64,000 nucleotides of DNA from Sporichthya polymorpha DSM 43042 (GTDB lineage: Bacteria; Actinomycetota; Actinomycetes; Sporichthyales; Sporichthyaceae), in NCBI RefSeq assembly GCF_000384115.1, contig NZ_KB913029.1, forward strand, positions 2,204,907 through 2,268,906, in the 5' to 3' direction. The translations under genes and the position numbers were made by a program. Positions 1 through 9,297 of this stretch are shown one piece after another (positions within the stretch are counted from its first letter, which is position 1; the number at the start of each line of letters is the position of its first letter). Below the pieces are notes generated by a model, which worked only from the letters and a program-made list of their open reading frames with translations, ran no database searches and had not been told where the DNA came from.

Positions 1-363
1 GGTTGGCTTCGGCTGCAGTGGGACCGGGCGGGGGCCTGGGGCTGCGTGCTCGCCGGCGCCGTCACCCTGTTCATCGGGTGGCTGGGGGTCAGCGAGACGG
101 CGTACACGGCCAAGCAGCTGCCGTACATCGCCGGCTGCGGGCTCGGGGGGATGGCGCTGATCGGCGTCGGCGCGATGCTGTGGCTGTCGGCGGACCTCCG
201 TGACGAGTGGCGCAAGCTGGACCGGATCGAGCAGGCCATCCGGGAGTCCGGCGCCGGCGTCCTGCCCACCGCCGAGAACGGCGCGACCGCGACCGAGCAG
301 TCCAACGGGCACGCCGGCCACCGCGGCGCAGCGCGACCGACCGTGGCGGTCGGTCGGTCCTGA
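1..363 (+). CDS. Small two-TM membrane protein, 5' end outside window
   Basis: The reading frame is open from the first base, so the N-terminus is missing. The visible 120 residues contain two hydrophobic segments, around residues 11-33 and 42-60, followed by a charged tail (RDEWRKLDRIEQAI) likely to face the cytoplasm. The pattern G-W-x2-VS ... Q-x-P ... G-x-G-x2-LW recurs in the next protein, so the two look like diverged paralogues. The stop codon overlaps the next start (TGATG), the first of five overlapping junctions leading into a branched-chain-type ABC importer. The molecular role is unknown. An accessory role for the importer is inferred from position only. Confidence 0.7.
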   Translation, partial: GWLRLQWDRAGAWGCVLAGAVTLFIGWLGVSETAYTAKQLPYIAGCGLGGMALIGVGAMLWLSADLRDEWRKLDRIEQAIRESGAGVLPTAENGATATEQSNGHAGHRGAARPTVAVGRS

Positions 364-791
364 TGTCCTCCACCGCTGCAAGCACCCCCTGGAAACGGAC
401 CGACGCCGTGACGTCGGCGGTCCTGATGGCGGTCGGCGCGATCGTCCTCGTCGCCGGCTGGTGGGAGGTCTCCGACCGGGCCTCGATGGAGTCTCAGATC
501 CCGGCCTTCAACATCGCTGTCCTGGGCCTGGTGCTGATCGGTGCCGGGCAGGGCCTGTGGTTCCTGCGCGGCCGCCGCGCGTGCAGTGACCGGCGTCGAC
601 TCCTCCTGGGCGCGGACGCTGCTCCTGCCGTGATCTCCGCCGCGGTCGAGGACACCGACTCCTTCGCCGGCACCGAGCGCTTCTACCACCGGCTCGACTG
701 CGCGATGGTCGACGACCGGGACTGGGCCCCGAGCCCACGGGCCACGCACGAGCGAGTCGGCCGGACTCCGTGTGGGGTGTGTGCGCCGTGA
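363..791 (+). CDS. Small membrane protein with C-terminal Ada-like Cys/His motif
   Basis: This 142-residue protein has two predicted membrane segments (about 16-34 and 49-69) like those of the preceding protein. Its soluble tail ends with H109-x3-C113 and P136-C137-x2-C140, spaced like the His/Cys zinc motif of Ada-type and related small metal-binding domains. The ATG overlaps the upstream stop, and its own stop overlaps the GTG of the permease gene, so translation is probably coupled. The family is not recognised. Metal binding is inferred from the motif alone, and the link to transport rests on operon position. Confidence 0.7.
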   Translation: MSSTAASTPWKRTDAVTSAVLMAVGAIVLVAGWWEVSDRASMESQIPAFNIAVLGLVLIGAGQGLWFLRGRRACSDRRRLLLGADAAPAVISAAVEDTDSFAGTERFYHRLDCAMVDDRDWAPSPRATHERVGRTPCGVCAP

Positions 792-2842
792 CCGCCGTCA
801 AGCAACGTTTCTCCGACCTGACCGGTCGACTCGGCTACACCGGCTGCTGGATCGCCGGCGCGCTGCTGGTCGTGATCATCGGGGCGCCGGTCGCCGAGGC
901 CCGCAACATGTGGCCGTTCGTGCTGACCGGCATCTCCGACGGGGCGATCTACTCCTTCGCCGCCCTCGGCCTGGTGCTGACGTTCAAGACCTCGGGCATC
1001 TTCAACTTCGCCATCGGCGCGCAGGCTGCCGCATCCGCGTACGTCTTCTACTCCTTCCGCATCGACGCCGGTCTGTCGTGGCCACTCGCCTTCCTGCTCT
1101 CGCTGGTGCTGGTCGGCCTGCTCGGCTCGTTCGTCCTGGAGCGGATCGCGTTCTGGCTCGAAGAGGCGCCCGCGGTGATGAAGGTCGTCGCGACCATCGG
1201 CCTCATCGTGCTGCTGCAGTCCGTGCTCACCGGGGCCTACGGCACCGCCACGCTGCAGTTCCCGCCGTACCTGTCCCAGGAGCAGGTGACCATCGCCGGC
1301 ACCCAGGTCCTGATGAGTCAGATCATCGTTGTCGCCCTCGCACTGGTGGCCACGATCGGGCTGACCCTGTTCTTCCGCCGCAACCGCATCGGTCTGGCCA
1401 TGCAGGCCCTGGTCGACGATCCTGAGCTCCTGGCCTCCGAGGGGACCAGCCCGATCACCGTCCGCCGCTACGCCTGGGCGATCGGGTCGTGCTTCGTCTC
1501 GATCTCCGGGATGCTGATCGCACCGGTGCTCGGCATCGACGTCAACCTGATGCTGCTGCTCTACATCACCGCTTTCGGCGCGGCCGCGCTCGGCGCCTTC
1601 GACAACCTCGCGGTCGCCTTCATCGCCTCCATCGGCATCGGCGTCGCCACCAATGTGCTCGGCAACGAACTCGCCGGCGCGGGCAGCACCTGGGTGACCG
1701 GCCTCTACACGCAGGTTCCGTTCATCGCGCTGGTCGCGGCGCTACTCTTCGTGCCCCGCGCCCGGCTGATCGAGCGCGGCAGCAAGCGCGCCCGCAAGCT
1801 CCCCCCGATCCGTGAGTTCCCGGCCCGGGTGAACGTCGGCATGGCGGTTGCGACGGCCGCGCTGTTCCTGATGCTGCCTCAGATCGTGGCGGCCTCCGAC
1901 CTCAACCAGTTCACGGTCGGCCTCGGCTTCGCGATCGTCCTGCTCTCGCTGGCCCTGCTGCTGTGGTCCTCCGGTCAGATCTCCCTGTGCCAGATGGCCT
2001 TCGCCGCCATCGGGGCTTCGACCTTCGCGCATCTGCAGCAGGCCGGCTTCCCCTGGCTGATGTGTCTGCTGCTCGCGGGCCTGGCCGCAGTGCCGGCCGG
2101 GGCCATCGTCGCGATTCCGTCGTTCCGGCTGTCCGGGGTGTACCTCGCCGTCGCGACCTTCGGGTTCGGGCTGCTCGCGCAGAACCTGCTCTACACCTCC
2201 GGCCTGATGTTCGGCCTCGACAACTCCGAGATCATCGCCCGCCCCGACCTGCCGGGCCTGGAGACGCAGGGCGACACCGGCTACTACTACCTCGTCGTCG
2301 TCATCGCCGGACTGATGGCCGGACTCGTGCTGATGGTGCGCCGCAGCCGCCTCGGCCGCATCCTGCGGGCGCTGGCGGACTCGCCGGCGGCCCTCGACGC
2401 GCACGCCGTGCGGACCAAGGTGACCCGGATCTCGGTGTTCTGCCTCTCGGCCTTCGTCGCGGCCATCGGCGGCGCTCTGATCGGTGGCGCCACCACCGGT
2501 GCCGGCGGCGACGCGGGCGGCCCGTTCGGGTACTTCAACTCCCTCGTCCTCATCGCCGTGCTGGTCTTCTGCTCTCGCCGTCCGATCCTCGGACCGGTGC
2601 TGGCCGCGTTCCTGTTCTCGGTCGCGAAGATCTACCCGCCGATGGACTCCGGCTTCCTCCTCGACTACCGCGGCGCGATCTTCGGCGGGCTCGCCCTGGC
2701 GGTGGCGCTGTGGCCCGGCATCCGCCTGCCCCAGCTGCGGGAACGCGGGGCCGAGCGCGGGGAGAGTTCGCCGGTGTCGGCACGGGCGCACGAGTCCGCA
2801 GAGCGATCCGAGAACGAACTCGTGGGGGCGACGACCCGATGA
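788..2842 (+). CDS. livHM: Fused LivH-LivM branched-chain-type ABC permease
   Basis: A 684-residue polytopic membrane protein joins two permeases that are usually separate. The first half (about 30-310) is LivH-like, with the conserved stretch TSGIFNFAIGAQ. A basic linker near residue 330 leads to a LivM-like half (about 360-640) with GLGFAIVLLSLALLLWSSGQ and a GQISL motif. The family imports branched-chain amino acids, amides, urea or other small organic acids, so the substrate cannot be deduced. GTG was chosen because it gives a GTGA overlap with the upstream stop. An upstream ATG would add six residues and deepen the overlap. The gene ends in an ATGA overlap with the ATPase gene. Confidence 0.93.
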   Translation: MTAVKQRFSDLTGRLGYTGCWIAGALLVVIIGAPVAEARNMWPFVLTGISDGAIYSFAALGLVLTFKTSGIFNFAIGAQAAASAYVFYSFRIDAGLSWPLAFLLSLVLVGLLGSFVLERIAFWLEEAPAVMKVVATIGLIVLLQSVLTGAYGTATLQFPPYLSQEQVTIAGTQVLMSQIIVVALALVATIGLTLFFRRNRIGLAMQALVDDPELLASEGTSPITVRRYAWAIGSCFVSISGMLIAPVLGIDVNLMLLLYITAFGAAALGAFDNLAVAFIASIGIGVATNVLGNELAGAGSTWVTGLYTQVPFIALVAALLFVPRARLIERGSKRARKLPPIREFPARVNVGMAVATAALFLMLPQIVAASDLNQFTVGLGFAIVLLSLALLLWSSGQISLCQMAFAAIGASTFAHLQQAGFPWLMCLLLAGLAAVPAGAIVAIPSFRLSGVYLAVATFGFGLLAQNLLYTSGLMFGLDNSEIIARPDLPGLETQGDTGYYYLVVVIAGLMAGLVLMVRRSRLGRILRALADSPAALDAHAVRTKVTRISVFCLSAFVAAIGGALIGGATTGAGGDAGGPFGYFNSLVLIAVLVFCSRRPILGPVLAAFLFSVAKIYPPMDSGFLLDYRGAIFGGLALAVALWPGIRLPQLRERGAERGESSPVSARAHESAERSENELVGATTR

Positions 2843-3627
2843 GCATGCCTGCTCTCCAGATCGACGACGTCACCGTCAAGTTCGGCGGCCTGACCGCGGT
2901 CTCGCAGTTGTCCCTTCACGCCGAGCCGGGCAGAATCACCGCCCTGATCGGCCCGAACGGCGCTGGGAAGACGACGACCTTCAACGCCTGCACCGGCGTG
3001 GTCCGGACCGCGACCGGTCGGGTCCGGCTCGGCGACCGGAGGTTGGACAAGCTGTCCACGCCGGCGCGGGCGGCGGCCGGACTGGGCCGGACCTTCCAAC
3101 GCATGGAGCTGTTCGACTCCATGTCGGTGATCGAGAACGTCTCCATGGGCCCCGAGGGCGTCCTGTCTTCGCGGCGGCCCTGGGGTCAGTTCTGGGCGCC
3201 GATGTCCGAGCGCCGCGAGATCGCGGAGCGGACCCGGCAGGCGTTGCACCGTTGTGGGTTGGAGGCGGTGACGAACCGCCGGGTGCGTGACCTCTCCACG
3301 GGGCAGCGGCGCCTCGTCGAGCTGGCCCGGGCGATCGCCAGTCCGTTCCGTTTCCTGCTGCTCGACGAACCGTCGTCGGGTCTCGACGTGCACGAGACCG
3401 AGGAGTTCGGCCGCGTCCTGTCCGAGCACGTCCGCGACACCGGCGTCGGCGTGCTGCTCGTCGAGCACGACATGGCGCTGATCGCCGACGTCAGCTCGAC
3501 CGTCTACGTCCTCGACTTCGGTCGGCTGATCTGGACCGGTCCCACGACCGAGGCGATGACCTCGGAGACGGTCCGCGCCGCCTATCTCGGCGGCGACGTG
3601 AACCCGGAGGTCGAGTCGCATGCTTGA
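2839..3627 (+). CDS. livG: ABC transporter ATPase, LivG type
   Basis: This 262-residue nucleotide-binding subunit energises the adjacent permease. Walker A is GPNGAGKTT at residues 38-46. A signature-like LSTGQRRL lies near 155 and Walker B with its catalytic glutamate (LLLDEPSSGL) near 177. The D-loop and switch histidine (VEHDM) follow. The LivG subfamily typically carries an extra segment after the Q-loop, seen here as the stretch with SSRRPWGQFW. The signature has T rather than S (STGQ in place of SGGQ), a common variant in this subfamily. Both ends overlap neighbouring genes, as expected for a co-translated transporter operon. Confidence 0.93.
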   Translation: MSMPALQIDDVTVKFGGLTAVSQLSLHAEPGRITALIGPNGAGKTTTFNACTGVVRTATGRVRLGDRRLDKLSTPARAAAGLGRTFQRMELFDSMSVIENVSMGPEGVLSSRRPWGQFWAPMSERREIAERTRQALHRCGLEAVTNRRVRDLSTGQRRLVELARAIASPFRFLLLDEPSSGLDVHETEEFGRVLSEHVRDTGVGVLLVEHDMALIADVSSTVYVLDFGRLIWTGPTTEAMTSETVRAAYLGGDVNPEVESHA

Positions 3628-4321
3628 GCTGCGCAACGTGTCGGCCGGCTACGAGACGGGTCTGGTGCTGCGGAACGTCTCCCTGACGGTGCCCAAGGCT
3701 TCGGTCGTGGCGCTGCTCGGCGCGAACGGCGCCGGCAAGACCACCTTGCTGCGGGTCGCCTCGGGCCAGCTGAGTCCGGTGAGCGGACAGGTCCGCCTCG
3801 GCGGGGAGGACCTGACCGGCAAGCGGTCGGAGAAGCTGGCCCGCCGTGGGGTGTGCCATGTGCCGGAGGGCCGCGGCATCTTCCCCTCGCTCACCGTCGC
3901 CGACAACATCCGCCTGCAGGCTCCGCCCGGGGTGGACCGGCGCAAGGCCCTGAAGCAGGCCGTCGAGGCCTTCCCGCGTCTCGGTGAGCGTCTCGAGCAG
4001 CGCGCCGGGACCATGTCCGGTGGTGAGCAACAGATGCTCGCGCTCGCTCGCGCCTACGTGTGCGAGCCGCAGGTGGTCCTGCTCGACGAGGTCTCGATGG
4101 GCCTCGCCCCGAAGATCGTCGACGAGATCTTCGTCTACCTGCGGCAGTTGGCGGCGACGGGAATCTCGCTGCTCGTCGTCGAGCAGTACGTCGCGCGGGC
4201 GCTCGAACTCGCCGACTACGTCTACATCCTCGACCGCGGCCGGTTGACCTACGTCGGCGAACCGTCCGAGATCAGTGAAGAAGCAATCGCGCACTCGTAC
4301 CTGGGAGGCCTGGCGTCATGA
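3620..4321 (+). CDS. livF: ABC transporter ATPase, LivF type
   Basis: This 233-residue ATPase is the second nucleotide-binding subunit of the importer. Walker A GANGAGKTT is at residues 34-42, the signature MSGGEQQML near 133 and Walker B VVLLDEVSMGL near 152, followed by VVEQY in place of the more common EHD switch. The length and the EGRGIFP motif match LivF rather than LivG. The start lies inside the end of livG, and the stop overlaps the start of the next gene. The cognate periplasmic binding protein is not in the visible part of the operon and may lie upstream of the window. Confidence 0.93.
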   Translation: MLELRNVSAGYETGLVLRNVSLTVPKASVVALLGANGAGKTTLLRVASGQLSPVSGQVRLGGEDLTGKRSEKLARRGVCHVPEGRGIFPSLTVADNIRLQAPPGVDRRKALKQAVEAFPRLGERLEQRAGTMSGGEQQMLALARAYVCEPQVVLLDEVSMGLAPKIVDEIFVYLRQLAATGISLLVVEQYVARALELADYVYILDRGRLTYVGEPSEISEEAIAHSYLGGLAS

Positions 4322-5637
4322 GCTCGCTCCATCGAATCGTCCGTGCGACGAGTCTCGGCGCCGCCGCGATACTCACCCTCAGCGCGAGCGCATTGGTGTG
4401 GACCGGTACCGCGAGCGCGGCCGCTCCCGACATCTACGACATGAGCGCGGAAGCGGTGGCGCTGCAGACCACGCTCACCGACCCCGGGGTGCCGCTCGGC
4501 ATCCCCTTCTCGGTCGGGTCCTACGGCGCCAGCTCGATTCTCAACAGCAACGGGGAGAGCTCTGCCGACGCCGGAGCGCCGTACTCGCCGCTCGTGTCGT
4601 CGCTGCCGAACACCGGCAACGGCGTCGCGCAGTCGACGTTCGGTACCGGCCTCCCGGTCGTGCCGACCTTTCCCGGGTACGTCAGTGCCAAGGACCCGGT
4701 GCTGCCCAGTAACAAGCAGAACGCGGGCGGCTACGAACTGGTCGCGGACGCGGTGCCGGGCAAGTCGTCCGGCCGGGTCAATATCGGCGGTCAGTCCGCA
4801 ACGTCGGAGGAGAACAATGCCTTCGCCTTCGCGGACAGCGTGGCCGGCGAGGACGGGATCGTCACCCGGGGCTCGGCCGGCGTCCATGCCCTGTCCTTCG
4901 ACGGCATTCTCGACGTCTTCAACGTCTCGTCCTTCGCGAGCCTGACCCGCGGCCCCGACGGACGCACCACCCCCGTGACCACGACCGACCTCGGCACGAT
5001 CAGCTTCGCCGGGCTGAAGTCCGGCCTGACCGGCGATGGTTTCACCGCGCTGGGGTCAGCGCCGGTGCCGCTCGACACCGCCGGCCTCGCAGCCCTCAAC
5101 GGCGCCCTCAAGCCGGCGGGCATCACCCTGACCTACCTGCCGGAGATCTACGCCTACACCGACGGATCGACGAGTACAGGCCCGGCGGTCGACGCGAAGA
5201 AGGACGTCTCCGGCGTGATGTCCGGCGCGCTGCAGATCTTCTTCTCCAACACTTCCGAGCGCGGCACCACCACCGAGACCGTCACGATCGGCCGGGTCTC
5301 CCTGACCGCCACGAGCAACTCGCTGGCCGGGGGAGTCGCCGGCGCGGCCCCCGCCGCAGCGGCCGGCGCCACGGGCGGCACCGCGCTGCCGTCCACCGGA
5401 ACCACCGGGATCGACGCTGCCGGTCTCGGCGCTGCGGGCCTGGGCGCGCTCCCCACCTCGACTGCTCCGACGGCGGCTCAGGCTCCGGCCCAGACGTTCA
5501 TACCGGCCGCGGTGGGCTCGATCCTCCCCGAGGGCACCACCTCGTGGGAGAGCTTCTACCTGATCCTCGCGGTCGCCGCCGCGTCCGCTCTCGCCGGTGC
5601 CCAGGTCGTCCGCCTGTTGGCGGTGCGGGGACGCTGA
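4318..5637 (+). CDS. Secreted surface protein with C-terminal membrane anchor, coupled to Liv operon
   Basis: A 439-residue exported protein. A signal peptide occupies residues 1 to about 36 (positive SSLHR, hydrophobic core, ASA-A cleavage). The middle is rich in Ser, Thr, Gly and short beta-like segments, without a domain I can name. An Ala/Gly/Pro-rich linker precedes a C-terminal membrane helix near 412-434, ending in RGR. This suggests a wall-spanning protein tethered to the membrane. The ATG overlaps the livF stop by four bases, so it is probably translated with the importer. It does not resemble a Liv substrate-binding protein, being small-residue rich with no periplasmic-binding fold visible. 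Role unknown. Confidence 0.8.
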   Translation: MSSLHRIVRATSLGAAAILTLSASALVWTGTASAAAPDIYDMSAEAVALQTTLTDPGVPLGIPFSVGSYGASSILNSNGESSADAGAPYSPLVSSLPNTGNGVAQSTFGTGLPVVPTFPGYVSAKDPVLPSNKQNAGGYELVADAVPGKSSGRVNIGGQSATSEENNAFAFADSVAGEDGIVTRGSAGVHALSFDGILDVFNVSSFASLTRGPDGRTTPVTTTDLGTISFAGLKSGLTGDGFTALGSAPVPLDTAGLAALNGALKPAGITLTYLPEIYAYTDGSTSTGPAVDAKKDVSGVMSGALQIFFSNTSERGTTTETVTIGRVSLTATSNSLAGGVAGAAPAAAAGATGGTALPSTGTTGIDAAGLGAAGLGALPTSTAPTAAQAPAQTFIPAAVGSILPEGTTSWESFYLILAVAAASALAGAQVVRLLAVRGR

Positions 5638-5895
5638 GAGGCTCCTACTCCTGAGCGCCGCCGCGTGTCCCGGCAACCACGGTCCGGGCGTCTTCTCAGA
5701 GGTCAGCCCTGCGCGAGCGGGTCGCTCGGTGCGACCACCTTGGTGCAGTTGGCCGGCCCGCGGCCAAATCGGGGACTAGCAGGAAGACTGTGTGAGCCCG
5801 CGAGAGGTCCTCGCGTTGCCAGCCAATCTGCGGCCAAATCGTGGCGACCGTCGTGGTTGCAGACGCTGCAGAGGCCCAACGCGAGGTTTCTGTAC
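5638..5895. other. Non-coding gap with a 12-base direct repeat
   Basis: No credible gene is visible between the surface protein and the first tRNA-like sequence. The 12-mer GCGGCCAAATCG occurs twice (5760-5771 and 5830-5841), 70 bases apart. No clear terminator follows the operon. Confidence 0.5.
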
Positions 5896-5970
5896 GCTCG
5901 TGGAGGCAGGTGCAACGTTCTGCGTCCGCCTTGTAATCGAAAGGTTGCCGGTTCAAGTCCGGCCGCCGGC
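5896..5970 (+). repeat. tRNA-Thr(TGT)-like sequence, copy 1 (possible att site or pseudo-tRNA)
   Basis: The last 44 bases (5927-5970) look like the 3' half of a threonine tRNA. They include an anticodon loop CTTGTAA with TGT anticodon, a perfect T-arm (GCCGG/TTCAAGT/CCGGC) and the 3' acceptor strand CGCCGGC. They are identical to 9329-9372. The 5' part (GCTCGTG...) can partly pair with the acceptor strand, but the D-arm and anticodon stem lack the canonical bases (no T8, no A14, no GG in the D loop). This is therefore probably not a working tRNA. Integrase attachment remnants usually keep exactly this 3' half. Confidence 0.6.
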
Positions 5971-6488
5971 CCTTCTGACCTGCGGAAACGCGCGGTTCTC
6001 GCCGTTTGCGACATCGATGACGTTAAGAAAGTTGACGTCATCATCGAGTGGTTCGGTTCACTCCGGACGCCTGCGCGCGACTCTGCTCGCATCGGGAGGC
6101 TCGCTGTCTGCGAAACCTGTCGATGAGTGACGTGGTGGCGCACGGGGTTCTGGCCGGCCCCGCTCGAACGACCGCTAAGCAGCACGGCTAGATCACGACT
6201 CGCGGCGTCTGGCATTGGACCTCGACCCGGCGCAGCTGTGATCGAAGGCGGCCTGGCGGGCCGGCCCCACGAGCGAGGCGGGTACGACGCAAGCCCCTTC
6301 ACTCTGGCGGTGCTCCAAGGTCGAGGCGCGACGGAGCGTTTGTCGAGCCGCAAATATCGCGGCGCAATTGGGTGCGGCGTGACGAGCGGTGAGTATCGGT
6401 CGATCGGCCGCGGTGGCCAGTGCTTTTGGCCGATGCCGGGCGGTGCGTTTCGTTCCTAACCTCGCTTGGGAAGGGGTTGGTATTTGTC
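5971..6488. other. Non-coding region between tRNA-like repeat and secreted protein gene
   Basis: Only short frames without coding character are seen in these 518 bases. An inverted repeat GATGACGT/ACGTCATC (6016-6023 and 6035-6042) could form a hairpin or an operator. A purine-rich ribosome-binding site (GGGAAGGGG, 6468-6476) precedes the next gene. No integrase or transposase remnant could be recognised. Confidence 0.5.
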
Positions 6489-8966
6489 GTGCGCCGAGGT
6501 GTCCTGCTCGCCGTGTCAGCGGCTCTGTTGGCGTTGCTGACACCGGTCGGCTCGGCCGAGGCTGTCGAGGTCGGGCCCGCAGCGCCCTACGACGTGCTGA
6601 CGATGACCGGCTCGCACAACGGGTCCGATACCTGGGCGCTCGCGTACGGCGAGAAATCTGGTGACTCCGTATGGAGGCGGAACTACGCCGCGACCACGGG
6701 CATAATCGGGCTTTCTGGCACGCGGCAGTACCCGAACAGCAGTGATTTCGACAGCGCGAGCGTCACGCTGTATCCGCCCGTTGGTGAAGATCGGCTGGAG
6801 GCGGGGCGCACCTACCAGGTCGCCTCACTCGCGGACGAGACGCACGCGGGTCTATCCCGCTCAGTGAACTCCTCGGGCTGCCAGGGAACGGGCAGCTTCA
6901 CGGTCCATGAGCTCGCCTTCGCCGAGGACGGTCGACCCTCGCAGATGGCGATCTCCTTCGACATCACGTGCCCCGGAGCCGGCGGGTCGACCACTCACGG
7001 GGAGTTGCGTTGGAACAGCTCAATGCCGTTCGAGGCCGTCGAGGTGTCACCGGACTGGCTCGAACTATGGAGCGTGGTCGTCGGAACCACCCGGACGCGG
7101 ACGGTGACCTACCGCAACGCCGGGACCAGCGCCGTCACGATCACCAGACTGGACTTCGCCGGCCCAGGCGCCGCGGACTGGTCCGTCCTGTCCACCGACT
7201 GCCTCACGACCTTGGGGTCAGGACAGTCCTGCACCGCGGCCGTGGCGGTCACGCCCACCACAACCGGCAACCGGGATGCCCTTCTGCGCTTCACCGACGA
7301 CACCAGGCGTAGCCCCAGCGTCGAGTTCCAGATCGACGTCAAGGGCGTGAGCGCGCCGACCAATGTCAAGGTCGCGGCGCTGCAGGGCCGCAATGTGATC
7401 ACTTGGCAGCCGGGTCCAGGTCGCCTGCCGGACCGGTACGAGATCGTGAGGACCGGTGGTCTGAATCCGAGCATCACCTTCAAGGCGCCGGCCGGTGCTA
7501 CCTCCTACCTCGATGACCTCCCGGGAGAAGGCAGGAAGACTTACGAGGTCGTGGCCTACCCGGCCGACGAGAAGATGAATGACCAGACTGCCGCGGCTCC
7601 AAGAGTGTCGGTCGAAGCGGCGGACCGTGAGCTCATCCTGGTCGGCGACGACGGCAGCGGCCAGACCCACCTAATGATCGGGTCGGTGGGGTCGAGTACG
7701 TCCATCACTCCCGATGGCCCGGGCGGTGTGGTCACCAGCGCCCCCACGATGGCACCCGGCGGACGCATGATCTATTACACGAAGGGAACCGGCGCTACGG
7801 CCGAGGTGTGGCGCTATGACCTCTTAGGTGGACAGTACGGAACCCTGACGGAGTGCGTCAGCTGCCACGACGACATTCACGGCGCGGATCCCGCCTACTC
7901 GCCGGACTCGAACCGCGTCGCGCTGGTGTCACCCACCGGCGCGCTGCTGCTCTGGCACCAGAGCCTTGCGGATGATTTGCGCGTCGTTTCCGGGGTGTCG
8001 GGCGTCGCCGAACCGTCCTGGCTGCGCGACAGCTCCGGCCTCGTCGTCGCGTCCCCGGTCGGCGCGGCCCTGCGCCGAGTCCTCCTGTCCGGCGAGGAGC
8101 GCGACGTCGGAACGGCGGCCCCGCTTCCCGGCACCGAGGGTGCCCGCAAGCCTGCTGTCAGTCCGGACAACAGCCGCGTCGCGTACCTGGCACCGGCCGC
8201 TGGCGGCACGGCGCTTCGGGTCATCCGGCTCGCCGGCGGCGCACCGACCACGGTGCTGCCCGGGGGTGACCTGCGCGGCGTGAGCTGGACGCCGGACGGA
8301 TCGGCGGTCGTCGTGACCCGCGCCGCAGCGGGCGGCGGCTCGGAGGTGGTGTCGGTCAACGTGGCCACCGGCGCGACGGCGACGCTGTTCACCACGGTGG
8401 ATCGGCTGCAGAACGCGCTACTTCGTCTGCGCGACCTGACTCCTCCTCAGCTATCCATCAACGGTCCGGTGAACACCGGACTGAACCCCACCATCACCTT
8501 CACCGCCGCGGACAACATCACCCCAAGCAGCGGGCTGAGGTACAGCTGCGCACTCGATAACTACCTCGCTCAGCCCTGCGGGCCGACCAGCTGGTCCGGC
8601 ACTGTCTTACCCGGAGCCCACACCCTGACCGTCTACGTCGGAGACGTCATGGGCGCCAACGCCGCCAGCGCGACCCACCACTTCACGGCGGCGGCATCAG
8701 TCGTCGACCGGACACCGCCGCGCACCACGCTGACCTCGAAGCGGTTCACGAACACCAAGGACCGGACCCCGACCTTCAAATTCAGCGCCAACGAACATCC
8801 GGTGCGCTTTCAGTGCCGGATGGACCGCGGTCAGTGGAAGGCGTGCAACTCGGTATGGACATCGCCCCGGCTCACCAAAGGCAAGCACACCTTCCGCGTC
8901 CGGGCGGTGGATCGATCAGGCAACCTCGACCCGACCCCCGCGGTACACACCTTCCGAGTGAAGTGA
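6489..8966 (+). CDS. Secreted multidomain protein: anchor-D-like, FN3, beta-propeller and Ig-like domains
   Basis: An 825-residue exported protein. The GTG start gives a clean signal peptide (MRRGVLLAVSAALLAL ... AEA) and has a GGGAAGGGG site upstream. Longer starts would place residues before the signal. After the N-terminal region (to about 180) comes a choice-of-anchor-D-like beta domain with LGSGQSCTAAV (about 190-285), then a fibronectin-III-like domain (285-380). PD40/TolB-like propeller repeats with SPDSNRVALVS, SPDNSRVAYLA and TPDGSAVVV follow (380-640). Two C-terminal Ig-like repeats are each introduced by TPP and contain paired cysteines. The gene is the only one between two tRNA-like direct repeats. 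It may be a surface or adhesion protein; its substrate is unknown. Confidence 0.85.
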   Translation: MRRGVLLAVSAALLALLTPVGSAEAVEVGPAAPYDVLTMTGSHNGSDTWALAYGEKSGDSVWRRNYAATTGIIGLSGTRQYPNSSDFDSASVTLYPPVGEDRLEAGRTYQVASLADETHAGLSRSVNSSGCQGTGSFTVHELAFAEDGRPSQMAISFDITCPGAGGSTTHGELRWNSSMPFEAVEVSPDWLELWSVVVGTTRTRTVTYRNAGTSAVTITRLDFAGPGAADWSVLSTDCLTTLGSGQSCTAAVAVTPTTTGNRDALLRFTDDTRRSPSVEFQIDVKGVSAPTNVKVAALQGRNVITWQPGPGRLPDRYEIVRTGGLNPSITFKAPAGATSYLDDLPGEGRKTYEVVAYPADEKMNDQTAAAPRVSVEAADRELILVGDDGSGQTHLMIGSVGSSTSITPDGPGGVVTSAPTMAPGGRMIYYTKGTGATAEVWRYDLLGGQYGTLTECVSCHDDIHGADPAYSPDSNRVALVSPTGALLLWHQSLADDLRVVSGVSGVAEPSWLRDSSGLVVASPVGAALRRVLLSGEERDVGTAAPLPGTEGARKPAVSPDNSRVAYLAPAAGGTALRVIRLAGGAPTTVLPGGDLRGVSWTPDGSAVVVTRAAAGGGSEVVSVNVATGATATLFTTVDRLQNALLRLRDLTPPQLSINGPVNTGLNPTITFTAADNITPSSGLRYSCALDNYLAQPCGPTSWSGTVLPGAHTLTVYVGDVMGANAASATHHFTAAASVVDRTPPRTTLTSKRFTNTKDRTPTFKFSANEHPVRFQCRMDRGQWKACNSVWTSPRLTKGKHTFRVRAVDRSGNLDPTPAVHTFRVK

Positions 8967-9297
8967 GAACGCTTGGTCAGGCCCTCGGTGCGTGGATGCA
9001 TCAGCGATGACGTGATGAACGCTCCGGCGAATCTGTTCGAGGGCGACAACAGGCTGCTTATGCGGTCGGTCGTCTCCGGCACGTGCGGACCATTCGTCAG
9101 CGGCTTTCAGCTCGGCCGTACCAAACGCGGCAACCGCAGGTGGTTGCGGCTGGTTGGTCGTCGAACTACGAGGCGTGGGGGCCTTCCCCCGAGCCGCGGC
9201 CCGGAGGGCCAGTCGCGTCATGTTAAATCTCACGATAAGCAGGATGCGATCGGCGTGGTTCCAGGGGGTCGTGAGGCTCCAGCTGAAACTCCCGTCC
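8967..9297. other. Non-coding gap after secreted protein
   Basis: No gene, RNA or clear terminator is recognisable in these 331 bases. Short frames on both strands lack similarity to anything I know and have weaker third-position G/C preference than the flanking genes. Confidence 0.5.

Noticed and set aside
5896-5970. Functional tRNA-Thr gene
   Set aside because: The T-arm and acceptor 3' strand are good, but the D-arm and anticodon stem lack canonical bases. The same applies to the copy at 9298-9372.
5703-6353. Minus-strand protein containing GLEPATFRLQ
   Set aside because: This is the well-known false protein produced by reading a tRNA-like sequence backwards. The same happens at 8916-9425.
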